A stretch of DNA of 64,000 nucleotides, taken from contig NZ_KE150458.1 of assembly GCF_000411455.1 (NCBI RefSeq), forward strand, positions 942,876-1,006,875. The letters run 5' to 3'. The notes beneath the pieces are model-generated. The model did no database searches. It saw only the letters and a list, made by a program, of their open reading frames with translations, and was not told the origin of the DNA. Numbering within the stretch: position 1 is the first letter of the stretch; each line of letters begins with the position of its first letter. Both the position numbers and the translations under genes were made by a program. This DNA comes from Microbacterium sp. oral taxon 186 str. F0373. GTDB lineage: Bacteria; Actinomycetota; Actinomycetes; Actinomycetales; Microbacteriaceae. Shown here one piece after another: positions 44,343 to 52,454 of the stretch.

Positions 44343-44818
44343 GCTGCATCCTCCTCGGAAGTGGGGCTGTCGGGGGTGGGGAAAAGGCCGAGATACTCAC
44401 CGTAACCCTGGTCTGCGAGCTCATCGACGGGCACGAAGCGCAGCGACGCCGAGTTCATGCAGTAGCGCAGTCCGCCCTCGGCGCGCGGGCCGTCGTCGAA
44501 GACGTGACCGAGGTGGCTGTCCGCGCCGGAGGAGCGCACCTCGGTGCGTGTCATCCAGAGCGTCCGATCGGTGGTCGTGACCACGGCATCCGGATCGATC
44601 GGGCGGGTGAAGCTCGGCCAGCCGGTGCCGCTGTCGAACTTGTCGCTCGACGAGAACAGCGGCTGTCCCGAGACGACATCGACGTAGATGCCGTCCTCGT
44701 GCAGATCCCAGTAGGCGTTGCGAAACGGCGGCTCGGTGCCGTCGTCCTGCGTCACGGCGTACTGCTGCTCGGTGAGGCGACTGAGCGCCTCGGGGGTCTT
44801 GCGGTAGTCCTTCGACAT
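44339..44818 (-). CDS. msrB: Peptide-methionine (R)-S-oxide reductase MsrB, zinc-free type
   Basis: Repairs the R-epimer of methionine sulfoxide. The catalytic Cys lies in [14 protein letters not shown], with the family blocks [32 protein letters not shown]. The two CxxC pairs that bind structural zinc in many MsrB are absent: the first site reads [11 protein letters not shown] in place of a CxxC. The enzyme therefore belongs to the zinc-free form. First gene of the msrB-msrA unit; the 200-base gap upstream shares the divergent promoter with the HD gene. Confidence 0.95.
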   Translation of the reverse strand: MSKDYRKTPEALSRLTEQQYAVTQDDGTEPPFRNAYWDLHEDGIYVDVVSGQPLFSSSDKFDSGTGWPSFTRPIDPDAVVTTTDRTLWMTRTEVRSSGADSHLGHVFDDGPRAEGGLRYCMNSASLRFVPVDELADQGYGEYLGLFPTPDSPTSEEDAA

Positions 44819-45019
44819 GGTGTCTCCTCTGCGACACCGCTGGCTGCGGCGTCACTGGTTCCAACAGAGGATGCGCCGGTTTTGGTCCCATGAGGCTGGG
44901 TGCCGGCTGTGAGTTGTGCTGTCGGGGTCTTTCGACTGTGAGCGGCATTGGCAGGAATGCGACGAGGCTCGGCTGCTCACGGCATCCGCCCCCGGTGCCG
45001 CGATCGCGAAACTGAAGGC

Positions 45020-45622
45020 ATGCACCTCACGGACTTCCGCGCGCCCGACACCCTCGCCGCGCGGGGTGCACTCGAGCTCGCCCGGCAATACCAGTCACCC
45101 GCCCTCACCGCGCACGCGCTGCGCTCGTGGATCTGGGCCGAAGCCTTCGCGCGCGTCGACGGCATCGCGGATGTCGATCACGAGCTACTGTATGTCGCCG
45201 CGGTGCTGCACGACATCGGCACCGTGACCGCGTTCGACAACCACACGATCTCGTACGAGCACGCCGGCGGTCACGTCGGTGTCGCACTCACGGTGGGCGC
45301 GGGATGGCCCGCGGAGCGTCGCGCCCGCGTGCTCGATGTGATCGTGCGTCACAACTGGCCGCGGGTCGATCCCGCGATGGATGCCGAGGGCTACCTCCTG
45401 GAGGTCGCGACGGGGCTCGACATCTCGGGTGCCAGGCCGGAGGCGCTTCCCGAAGCGTTTCACCGCGAGGTGCTCGCGGTCTATCCCCGGGGAGCGCTCG
45501 CCGCGGAGTTCGGCGCCTGCGTCGTCGACCAAGCCACACGCAAGCCCGACACCGCCGCCCGGCGCCTCGTCGAGGGCGGTGTCGTCGCGAAACTGGCGGC
45601 CAACCCGCTCGAGCGGCTGTAA
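45020..45622 (+). CDS. HD-domain phosphohydrolase
   Basis: A 200-residue HD-superfamily protein. Metal ligands are visible as His in LTAHALRSWIW, HD in VAAVLHDIGTVTAF, and a later Asp in CVVDQATRK. Such stand-alone HD domains hydrolyse phosphoesters, often nucleotides; the substrate is unknown. Members resembling cyanamide hydratase have the same HALRS-x-W motif, so that activity is an alternative. ATG 45020 was chosen, as the earlier in-frame ATG has no domain-like sequence after it. Confidence 0.85.
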   Translation: MHLTDFRAPDTLAARGALELARQYQSPALTAHALRSWIWAEAFARVDGIADVDHELLYVAAVLHDIGTVTAFDNHTISYEHAGGHVGVALTVGAGWPAERRARVLDVIVRHNWPRVDPAMDAEGYLLEVATGLDISGARPEALPEAFHREVLAVYPRGALAAEFGACVVDQATRKPDTAARRLVEGGVVAKLAANPLERL

Positions 45623-45670
45623 GCGCGGCATCGCGGCGAGCTCTGATCGGGTGCCGCGGAGTGCATCAGG

Positions 45671-46180
45671 TCAGAGCCCGTTCTCGCGCAGCCAGGCGCG
45701 GATCCGCCGGCGCGCATTGGCGTACGGCGACGACGTATTGAGCTGGATCATCCGCCCGGCCGTGTACGTTCCGTACCAGTTCGCTCCGTAGAGATCGCCA
45801 TCGCTGAGTCTGCGGATCAGCGCGACGATATCGTGGTTCGCCTTCTCGAATCGGATCAACAGCTCCTCCCACGACAGTGTCGAGCAGTCGGCGTAGAACC
45901 GATGCGCGAGCTGTCCCAGATGATTCCACGCGAAGCCCTCTGCCGGGAGGGAGGGCTCCATGCCGGCATCGCCCTGACGATGCCACCGCAGAACGAGCTC
46001 GTTCCAACCGATGAGGTAGGCGACCAGATCGGCCGGGCTCATCATCGTGTCGGCGACGTGGCCCGGCATCGTCAGATCTCGAGCCCGTTCCGCTGGGACG
46101 CGATCCAGGTCGCGCGCGAGCCTCTCGTACCCATCGACGACCGCCTCCAGCAGCTCAGCCTTGGTCGTCGGAACCGTCAC
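45671..46180 (-). CDS. ClbS/DfsB-family four-helix-bundle protein
   Basis: A 169-residue DinB-like helical bundle of the ClbS/DfsB family (DUF1706): TKAELLEAVVDGYERLARDL, SPADLVAYLIGWNELVLRW, NWYGTYTAGRMIQLNTSSPYAN and the RRRIRAWLRENGL end. ClbS itself is a colibactin-inactivating hydrolase, but most family members are uncharacterised. GTG 46180 has GGAGGA five bases upstream. Its start lies inside the end of the GNAT gene (26-base overlap), so they are co-expressed. Confidence 0.85.
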   Translation of the reverse strand: MTVPTTKAELLEAVVDGYERLARDLDRVPAERARDLTMPGHVADTMMSPADLVAYLIGWNELVLRWHRQGDAGMEPSLPAEGFAWNHLGQLAHRFYADCSTLSWEELLIRFEKANHDIVALIRRLSDGDLYGANWYGTYTAGRMIQLNTSSPYANARRRIRAWLRENGL

Positions 46181-46688
46181 GTCGTCCTCCGCGTCCCGTG
46201 AGATCCTGACCGAAGCACACAGACACCTCGGAGCCGATGTACGCGCCGAAGAGCGGGATGGGCTCGTACCCCTCACGCCGGTAGAAGCGCATCGCATCGG
46301 GCTGCGCCGTACCGGTCTCGAGGACGATGCGCTGTGCTCCGAGACGTCGCGCCTCCTCCTCCAGACCGCGCAGGATCGCGGTGGCGACCCCTGTCCCACG
46401 CGCCGACGGCGCCGCGTACATGCGCTTGATCTCCACGACTCCGGGACCGAGCACGTCGTCCGACAGCGGGCGCAGTCCGCCGCAGGCGATCGGGCTGCCG
46501 TGTTCGTCGCGCGCGACGAGGAAGACCGGCACGTCGCCCGCCGATGGCGCGACGCCCGGTTCGTGATCGTCGGACCCGTAGCGCGCGTCGAGCTCCTCCC
46601 GCTGGGCGCGACGCAGGCGGTCGGCGTCGGCGTCATCGAACGGGGTGAGCGCGAGAGTCCAGAGCAAGAAAGCCTTTCGATCATCCAC
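46155..46688 (-). CDS. GNAT-family N-acetyltransferase
   Basis: A 177-residue acetyl-CoA-dependent acetyltransferase. The acetyl-CoA loop is seen in VVEIKRMYAAPSARGTGVA (R/Q-x-x-G-x-G/A type), followed by ILRGLEEEARRLGAQRIVLE and MRFYRREGYEPIPLFG, the classical motif B. The substrate is unknown. The gene overlaps the downstream ClbS-like gene by 26 bases. Confidence 0.9.
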   Translation of the reverse strand: MDDRKAFLLWTLALTPFDDADADRLRRAQREELDARYGSDDHEPGVAPSAGDVPVFLVARDEHGSPIACGGLRPLSDDVLGPGVVEIKRMYAAPSARGTGVATAILRGLEEEARRLGAQRIVLETGTAQPDAMRFYRREGYEPIPLFGAYIGSEVSVCFGQDLTGRGGRRDGSDDQG

Positions 46689-46760
46689 CGAGCAGCTGCT
46701 GCACGCTCTCCATCAGATTCTGGCCCATGTTCTCACCGCGTGATCACGAGGGGCGGCTGC

Positions 46761-47597
46761 TCAGCGGAAGAGGTCGACATGATCGCGGGCCCATGCCCGG
46801 AAGGAGCGGGCACGGCGACCGGTGATGCGGGTGTATTCGCCAGAGATGTCCGGCACGGCGCCGACGGCTTCGCGCCAGTCTTTGATGATCTGACGGACCC
46901 ATACTTCCGGCACATGGCGCGACAACAGCGCAGCCGCTTCGGCTTCGGTCTGTTCGACGACAACGAGGTGTCGACCGATCTCGGCACCGATCGCGGCGAC
47001 TTGCTCCCGCAGACTGAGCCGCGCGGGCCCCGTCAGCACGGGCGTGGCCCCGATCAGGGAGTCGCCCGTGAGTGCCGCGACAGCGACATCTGCGATGTCC
47101 GCCTCATGAACCGGCGCTTGCACGGCGTCCGGGTAGGGCAAGGCCACGATGCCGTCCACCTTGATGCTCCACCTCCACCGCGCGGCATTGCTCGCAAACC
47201 CGCCCGGACGCACGAAGGTGTAGTCCACGCCCGATCCGCGAACCGCCTGCTCGACACGCAGAAACCTCGAGGCGTTGAAATCGCCCTCCGCGTCCGGAGA
47301 CGTGACGGATGAGGACGACAGCAGCACGACATGCCGCACGCCCGACCGTGCCACGTCGAGAGCGACGGCCTCGGGATCATCGACATCCGCATAGAGGAAG
47401 AGACGCTCCGCGCCGGTCAAGGCGGCGCGGAGCGACGCCGAATCGTTCACGTCGGCGGCGACCACCGACACGCCCCGCGGCACAGCCAGCTTCTCAGGAT
47501 GACGACTCGTCGCCCGCACGTCCACTCCCCGCTCCCACAACCCCGCGAGCACCGCTCCCCCGACCGCACCGCTTGCACCTACGACCACAACCGTCAT
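46761..47597 (-). CDS. NmrA-like NAD(P)-binding reductase
   Basis: A 278-residue atypical short-chain dehydrogenase. It starts with the Rossmann motif VVVGASGAVGGAVLAGLWERG. It continues with RATSRHPEKL (NADP preference), VVLLSSSSVTS, YTFVRPGGFASNAA and HEADIADVAVAAL, as in NmrA and azoreductase-like proteins. Enzymatic substrate unknown; some relatives sense redox ratio or are quinone reductases. It is divergent from a TetR gene with two palindromic operators between them, so it is probably repressed by that regulator. Confidence 0.88.
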   Translation of the reverse strand: MTVVVVGASGAVGGAVLAGLWERGVDVRATSRHPEKLAVPRGVSVVAADVNDSASLRAALTGAERLFLYADVDDPEAVALDVARSGVRHVVLLSSSSVTSPDAEGDFNASRFLRVEQAVRGSGVDYTFVRPGGFASNAARWRWSIKVDGIVALPYPDAVQAPVHEADIADVAVAALTGDSLIGATPVLTGPARLSLREQVAAIGAEIGRHLVVVEQTEAEAAALLSRHVPEVWVRQIIKDWREAVGAVPDISGEYTRITGRRARSFRAWARDHVDLFR

Positions 47598-47619
47598 CGC
47601 GTCCCATCCTTCTCATTTA

Positions 47620-47645
47620 CGAACAGCGTTCGCGAACAATGTTCG
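47620..47645. promoter_or_regulatory. Two adjacent TetR operators
   Basis: CGAACAGCGTTCG (47620-47632) and CGAACAATGTTCG (47633-47645) are two abutting 13-bp palindromes with CGAAC/GTTCG arms. They stand between the divergent reductase and TetR genes, and probably bind two repressor dimers. The second one ends 27 bases before the TACGCT -10 of the tetR gene. Confidence 0.78.
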
Positions 47646-47684
47646 TCTAGAACGTCGATCGCGTCAAGCCGCTACGCTCGGTGC

Positions 47685-48386
47685 ATGCGATCACGCGCGG
47701 AGCCCACCTCGCGGCGGAGCCGACCCGCGAAAACGCCTCTGTCGCGGCAGTCGATCCTCGATGCGACGATGGCGCTCATCCGCGAGCGCGGTGTTGAGGC
47801 GGTGACCTTGCGAGATGTCGCAAAGTCAGTGGATACCGGAGCTGCGTCGCTCTACGCGTACTTCGACAACCGCGATGTGCTGCTCGAGTACGCACTCGAC
47901 GCCGCCTACGCCGAGGTGCCGCTGGTCGAAGCAGCGGAGGGCGACTGGCGAGGCGCATTGGCCGCCACCATCACGAGCACGATCACCACGCTCGAGTCCT
48001 ATCCGGGCCTCGGCGCGGTGGCGTTGGGGTCGATCCCCACGCACCTCGGTGCGCTGCGACTGGCGGAGCACGAGCTCGCGCTGATGGAGCTCGGGGGGCT
48101 GGATCCCCATGCAGCGGCGTTAGCGATCGACCTGATCGCGCAGTTCGCGGCAGCCACGGCCGTTGAGGGCACCGGGCGGCGCCGTCTGGCGCGCGCCGAC
48201 CGCTACCGAGCCGCGGCGAGGTCGGTATATGAGAGCGCCGGCGCTCAGCAGTTCCCTCGCGTGGCGGCGCTCGCGACCGCGTTGACCGGCGCCGATGCCC
48301 AATCTCGACGCGACTTCGCGATCGAGGTCATCCTCAGCGGATTGGCGCAGGCGTCGGCCTCCGATCACCCGCACCACGACGCGTAG
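47685..48386 (+). CDS. TetR-family repressor
   Basis: A 233-residue TetR regulator. The N-terminal helix-turn-helix is SRQSILDATMALIRERGVEA with TLRDVAKSVDTGAASLYAYF. The C-terminal ligand domain is wider than the minimal form. ATG 47685 follows TACGCT by six bases, the leaderless arrangement. Two palindromic sites upstream indicate autorepression and repression of the divergent NmrA-like reductase, probably relieved by a small molecule the reductase acts on (inference). Confidence 0.9.
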   Translation: MRSRAEPTSRRSRPAKTPLSRQSILDATMALIRERGVEAVTLRDVAKSVDTGAASLYAYFDNRDVLLEYALDAAYAEVPLVEAAEGDWRGALAATITSTITTLESYPGLGAVALGSIPTHLGALRLAEHELALMELGGLDPHAAALAIDLIAQFAAATAVEGTGRRRLARADRYRAAARSVYESAGAQQFPRVAALATALTGADAQSRRDFAIEVILSGLAQASASDHPHHDA

Positions 48387-48418
48387 ATCTCGGGCGCGGT
48401 CCCGCTCAGGGCCCTCGC

Positions 48419-48775
48419 CTACCGGTCGTCGCTCGCCCCGGCCGGAGTCAGGCTGTCGCGAGCCCAGGCGCCGAGATCGTCGAGCACGGGCAGCAGGCGG
48501 CGACCCGCGTCGGTCAGTTCGTACGAGACCGAGATGGGCGGGCCGGGGTCGACGGTGCGCACGGCGAGCCCCGCCCCAGCGAGTTCCGTCAAACGGTCGG
48601 AGAGCACCGCGTCGCTGATGCCCGATACTGCCCGGCGCAGTCCGACGAACGTCGTCACTCCCGCCCCCAGAGACGACAGGATCATTCCGTTCCACCGTTT
48701 GCCGAGCACCGAGAAGGCGAGCGTCACCGCAGCGTCGCACGCCCCGTGCTCGCCATCGCCCGTTGCGTCGTCCAT
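48419..48775 (-). CDS. HxlR-family winged-helix regulator
   Basis: A 118-residue HxlR/MarR-like regulator: ALAFSVLGKRW-like segment (VTLAFSVLGKRWNGMILSSL), FVGLRRAVSGISDAVLSDRL and VSYELTDAGRRLLPVLDDL are diagnostic. Relatives sense aldehydes, quinones or hypochlorite, some through a conserved Cys. Here only one Cys is near the start (HGACDAAV). Divergent from the azoreductase gene, which is the usual partner of such regulators, so it probably controls that gene. Confidence 0.9.
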   Translation of the reverse strand: MDDATGDGEHGACDAAVTLAFSVLGKRWNGMILSSLGAGVTTFVGLRRAVSGISDAVLSDRLTELAGAGLAVRTVDPGPPISVSYELTDAGRRLLPVLDDLGAWARDSLTPAGASDDR

Positions 48776-48784
48776 CAGCCCATC

Positions 48785-48826
48785 CTAGTCGTGCTACATT
48801 CTCGCTAGTCGCTTCGTTTTTCCTAG
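48785..48826. promoter_or_regulatory. CTAG-containing direct repeats between hxlR and azoreductase
   Basis: CTAGTCG at 48785-48791 and again at 48805-48811 (20-base period), and CTAGCAA at 48823. They lie in an A/T-richer intergenic stretch between the divergent genes and are candidate HxlR sites. Confidence 0.45.
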
Positions 48827-48853
48827 CAACTCTCATTTTACGATCGGAGTGAT

Positions 48854-49510
48854 ATGTCGCTGTTCCGTCTGGATGCCAGCATTCTGCCCGCCACGAGTGC
48901 CAGCAGGTCGCTCGCCGACCTGGTCGAGCGTGAGTGGCTTACCGCCCACCCCGATTCGGTCGTCACGCGACGCGATCTCGCCGCCGACCCGATCCCGGCG
49001 ACCGCGTGGGCGGATGCCGTCACCGCAGGATTCGTCGGCGACGACGAGCGCACCGAGCGGCAGCGCGAGGCGCGAGCGCTCGCGGCGACGCTGGCGGATG
49101 AGCTCATCGGCGCCGAAGCGCTGCTCTTCGCGATTCCCCTCTACAACTACGGCATCTCGCAGCACGTCAAGACGTGGTTCGACCTGGCGTACACCGACCC
49201 GCGTATCGATCCTCAGGGAACCGCACTGCGGGGAAAGCCCGCGACCCTCGTCACGGTGCTCGGCGGCAACTACGCGCCGGGAACGCCGAAAGAAGGCTGG
49301 GATCACTCCACGGCGTGGCTGCGCCGCGTGCTCGCCGACGTGTGGGGACTCGATCTGCGCGTCGTCGAGCGCCCGTTCACGCTCGTCGGTGTGAACCCGG
49401 CCCTGGACGCGTTCACGGATGCCGCCGCGGCCCTCAAGGCCAAGGCGGAAACCGACGCCGTGGCGTACGGGCGCGAGGTGGCCGCGACGAGGCGCTCCTC
49501 GGCCGCCTGA
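48854..49510 (+). CDS. FMN-dependent NADH-azoreductase
   Basis: A 218-residue flavodoxin-fold oxidoreductase of the AzoR family, reducing quinones and azo compounds with NAD(P)H. Seen are the phosphate-binding start LFRLDASILPATSASRSLAD, the FMN site ALLFAIPLYNYGISQHVKTWFD and VTVLGGNYAPGTPKEGWDH. ATG 48854 has CGGAG upstream. Its divergent HxlR neighbour suggests induction by quinones or other electrophiles. A GC hairpin follows. Confidence 0.93.
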   Translation: MSLFRLDASILPATSASRSLADLVEREWLTAHPDSVVTRRDLAADPIPATAWADAVTAGFVGDDERTERQREARALAATLADELIGAEALLFAIPLYNYGISQHVKTWFDLAYTDPRIDPQGTALRGKPATLVTVLGGNYAPGTPKEGWDHSTAWLRRVLADVWGLDLRVVERPFTLVGVNPALDAFTDAAAALKAKAETDAVAYGREVAATRRSSAA

Positions 49511-49530
49511 CGGCGGCGTGGAGGCGCGGG

Positions 49531-49558
49531 GTGGGGGCCGTCGGGTGCGCGGCCCCAC
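49531..49558 (+). terminator. Hairpin after azoreductase
   Basis: GTGGGGGCC (49531-49539) can pair with GGCCCCAC (49551-49558), one bulged base, twenty bases past the stop. No T-run follows. Confidence 0.65.
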
Positions 49559-49650
49559 CCTCGCCGGGCAGCGATGTCACGGGGCAGGTCAGCGCCGGAA
49601 AGATCTGTCGGCAGGCGGACCCAACGGTCCGAAGATCACGAAGACAAAGA

Positions 49651-51076
49651 GGCTCTTCGGAATTAGGGGTGTAGCGCGGGTCTGAAGCCTCCGGCTTCGA
49701 GCAGTGATCTCGCGATGTAGTGGGTGAGGTTGCGGAAGCCGAGGGCGGAGCCGCGAAGGTGCTCGAGCCGGCCGTTGATGGCCTCCGTTGGGCCGTTGCT
49801 CGTTCCGGGGCGGTCGAAGAACGCGAGGATGTCCGCGGCGCGCTGCTTCAGCGTGCGGCCGAGGCGACGGACCTCTTTGAGCAGCGCGGGAACGCCGTTG
49901 CTGACAGAGTCAATCACCGCCCGCATCATCTCCTTCGCCTTGTTCTTGTCGGGTTCGCGGTAGGCGGCGACGATGCGCTGGTAGATGCCCCAGGTCGCTT
50001 CGACCTCGACGTGCTCCTCGGCGGCGAACACCGCGTCGAGCCGCGCGGTCTGCTTCTCGGTGAGGAAGCTCGCGCCGGTGTGGAGGGTGCGGCGGACCCC
50101 GTAGAGCGGGTCGCCGGCGTGACCGCGGTGCCCGAGAGTGTCCTGCTGAACCCTCTGCCGGCAGCGGTCCAGCGCGTCGCCCGCGAGACGGACGACATGG
50201 AACGGGTCCATCACCGGGACCGCGTCGGGGAGCTCTTCGGCCGCGGCGGTCTTGAACCCGGAGAACCCGTCCATCGCGACCACCTCGATCCGGCTCGACC
50301 ACTCCGCAGGCCGGGCGGCGAGCCACTCCTTGAACACCTGCTTCGAGCGGCCCTCGACCATGTCCAGCAGCCTGGCCGGGCCCGTCTTGTTCCTCGCGGG
50401 GGTGAGGTCGATGATCACGGTCACGTACTTCTCGCCAAACCGTGTGTGACGCCAGACGTGCTCGTCGACACCGATCGTGGTGACCCCGTCGAACCTCGCC
50501 GGGTCGTCGATCAGGCGACGCTTGCCTTCGGCGATGATCGCGGTGTTCGCGGTATGCCACGACACCCCGAGCCCTGCTGCGGCGCGGGAGACGGTGAGGT
50601 GGTCGACCACGATCGCCGTGAGTGCCCACCCGATCCCGCCGCGGGAGATCTTCGCCCTCGGCGCCGCCGCCTTCGACGTGTCCTGCCGCCAGGTCCGGCG
50701 GCAGTGCGTGCACCGGTAGCGGCGCACCCGGACCAGCAGCGTCGTCGGCCGATGCCCGAACGGCTCATGCGCCAGCGGCCGCGTCACCGTGTCACGCGGC
50801 ACGCCCTCCGCGCCGCACTTCCGACACCACGGGTCGTCCTCGACGACGCGGCACTCCAGCACCGCCCGATCAGGCTCGAGCAGCTGCCCGACGGCTTGAA
50901 GGCCGAGCTCGTCAAGACGGCAGAACGTGGTCAGGTCAGGGGTCGCGAACGTAGGGTGGTGCAAGTCGAGGTCTTCCGGCGGATGGTGAGCGTGAGAACT
51001 TCCATCCTGGAAGACCTCGACGCCCATCCGCGAACCAGCCGGCGGTCCCGGGCTACACCCTCAACTGCGAAGAGCC
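49651..51076 (-). mobile_element. ISL3-family insertion sequence, complete, with 8-bp target duplication
   Basis: 1426-bp element. The terminal inverted repeats are 25 bases (left 49651-49675, right 51052-51076), both starting GGCTCTTCG inwards and ending GGGTGTAGC, with a few mismatches between. The flanking direct repeats GACAAAGA (49643-49650 and 51077-51084) are identical 8-bp target duplications, the ISL3 norm, so the insertion is intact and probably recent. It holds one transposase gene on the minus strand. Confidence 0.93.
49663..51027 (-). CDS. ISL3-family transposase
   Basis: A 454-residue transposase. The N-terminal zinc finger is CRKCGAEG with CTHCRRTW. The helix-turn-helix is TVSRAAAGLGVSWHTAN. 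The RNase H-like catalytic domain includes TTIGVDEHVW and VVAMDGFSGFKTAAAEELPD, with MDPFHVVRLAGDAL, and ends GPTEAINGRLEHLRG with the probable catalytic Glu. Unbroken frame, so the enzyme may be active. Its C-terminal stop lies within the left inverted repeat. The start is taken at 51027; a shorter one is possible. Confidence 0.93.
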   Translation of the reverse strand: MGVEVFQDGSSHAHHPPEDLDLHHPTFATPDLTTFCRLDELGLQAVGQLLEPDRAVLECRVVEDDPWCRKCGAEGVPRDTVTRPLAHEPFGHRPTTLLVRVRRYRCTHCRRTWRQDTSKAAAPRAKISRGGIGWALTAIVVDHLTVSRAAAGLGVSWHTANTAIIAEGKRRLIDDPARFDGVTTIGVDEHVWRHTRFGEKYVTVIIDLTPARNKTGPARLLDMVEGRSKQVFKEWLAARPAEWSSRIEVVAMDGFSGFKTAAAEELPDAVPVMDPFHVVRLAGDALDRCRQRVQQDTLGHRGHAGDPLYGVRRTLHTGASFLTEKQTARLDAVFAAEEHVEVEATWGIYQRIVAAYREPDKNKAKEMMRAVIDSVSNGVPALLKEVRRLGRTLKQRAADILAFFDRPGTSNGPTEAINGRLEHLRGSALGFRNLTHYIARSLLEAGGFRPALHP

Positions 51077-51248
51077 GACAAAGAATCACGCCCACGAAAC
51101 GACAACCACCGCCCACATCACGCGCTGGTACCAGCCGACGGTGACGAGGCCGCGCGAGCACTCCGCCCCGTCAAGACTTCCCGGACCATCATCAGAACGA
51201 AAGCCAAAAAACTAAGGGGAATCGCAAAAAGAGAGAGCTCAGTGATGA

Positions 51249-51497
51249 TCCCGGGCAGGACTGACCGGGCTGGTCTTTCACGAGCTACGCCACACCTTCG
51301 CCACGCTCGCGCTGGAGTCGGGACAGCTCTCGATGTACGAACTTTCGGTGGCGATGGGCCACGAGTCTGAAGCCGTCACGAACAAGGTCTACGCACACCT
51401 GCGCAAGCGCGACCACAGCGCCAAGCGTGCGGCGTTCTCTGCGTTCCTCGCGCAGCAGAGCACGACACCCGCGCCAGTGGCCGCCATCAGAGGGTAA
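51249..51497 (+). pseudogene. Tyrosine recombinase (integrase) C-terminal remnant
   Basis: An 83-codon open segment without a start codon, ending TAA 51495-51497. It reads FHELRHTFATLALESG, then ELSVAMGHESEAVTNKVYAHL. These give the R-x-x-H block, the second His (GHES) and the catalytic Tyr (VYAHL) of tyrosine recombinases. The N-terminal two thirds are missing. It marks an old integrated element, consistent with the neighbouring IS and the tRNA-Pro 2.5 kb away. The 170 bases between the IS and this fragment show no other coding signal. Confidence 0.8.
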
Positions 51498-51520
51498 GCC
51501 GCTCACAATATGATCGGCGC

Positions 51521-52444
51521 ATGCCACTCAACCGTCGCGACAGGTTCGCACTGAAGAGCCAGATGGTCGACGTGATCAATGAGGATCGGGACTGGACATT
51601 CCAACGCACCAATATGTTGCTGACCGAATACGGATGCTCCGCGCTAAGTCCCTACGACAACGAGGGCGAGTTCACATTCGCGGACAGCATCAAAGACCTA
51701 GGCGATGCCGACCTGTTGGAGATGTTCTCGCTAGTCACAGGCGTCGAGCCTGAAGCAGTTCAGAGTCAGATTGAGACCGTCGACTCGTCGCTTTGGAAGC
51801 CTGGGTATGTGCGCCTGTTCGTCTCCCACTCCGCGGTGCACAAGAAGTTCATTGGGCAAGTGGCCGATGAACTGGCGGTGTCCGGCATCCACGCTTTCGT
51901 CGCTCACGACACGATGGAAGTTGAACAGCCCTGGCAGGACCAAATTGAAGTGGCTTTGCGATCGATGCAAGCATTCGTCGCCGTGATCCATCCCGAGTTC
52001 CTGCCGAGCGCGTGGTGCCAACAAGAAGTTGGATGGGCGCTAGGTAGAGGAGTCCCGCGCTACGTCGTCCGGTATCCCTCGGATCCGGCTGGATTCATCA
52101 GCCGGACTCAATGGCCGCAGGGCACCGCAATGAATCATCGGCAAGTTGCGGGTCTCATCCTGGAGTGGGTGAGCCGGATTCCGGAGTTCTCCGATCAGAT
52201 CGTGAGCGGCCTGCTGGCTGCGCTTAGGACGGCTGGAAACTACATGGATGCCGGATCCACCGCGAGCCGGATAGCCACGATCAACACGCTGACTCCTGAG
52301 CAGTGGTCAGAGCTTGCCGACATATTCCACACCAACGACCAGGTCGGCGGGGGCGTCCTCGCTCGTCGTGCCTTGGAGCCGTTCTACACCGAGCATGGAC
52401 AGGACTGGCCACCCGCGGACCCGGCCGCACCCGACCCCTTCTGA
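51521..52444 (+). CDS. TIR-domain protein, putative NAD-cleaving effector
   Basis: A 307-residue protein. The middle part (about 95-175) is a TIR domain: VRLFVSHSAVHKKFIGQVAD, FVAHDTMEVEQPWQDQIEVAL, and LPSAWCQQEVGWALGRG, in which Glu169 is at the position of the catalytic Glu of NAD-hydrolysing TIR proteins. The N-terminal 80 residues (LKSQMVDVINEDRDWTFQRT, DSIKDLGDADLLEMFSLVTG) look like a sensor or AbiJ-type N-terminal module, not firmly identified. Bacterial TIR proteins are often anti-phage abortive effectors. Its place beside an integrase remnant, an IS and a tRNA supports that role, still untested. Confidence 0.82.
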   Translation: MPLNRRDRFALKSQMVDVINEDRDWTFQRTNMLLTEYGCSALSPYDNEGEFTFADSIKDLGDADLLEMFSLVTGVEPEAVQSQIETVDSSLWKPGYVRLFVSHSAVHKKFIGQVADELAVSGIHAFVAHDTMEVEQPWQDQIEVALRSMQAFVAVIHPEFLPSAWCQQEVGWALGRGVPRYVVRYPSDPAGFISRTQWPQGTAMNHRQVAGLILEWVSRIPEFSDQIVSGLLAALRTAGNYMDAGSTASRIATINTLTPEQWSELADIFHTNDQVGGGVLARRALEPFYTEHGQDWPPADPAAPDPF

Positions 52445-52454
52445 CCCTGCCGAT

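Noticed and set aside
51085..51248. A further gene between the ISL3 right end and the integrase remnant
   Set aside because: Stops in all frames, no start with a ribosome-binding site; only A-rich sequence near 51205-51235.
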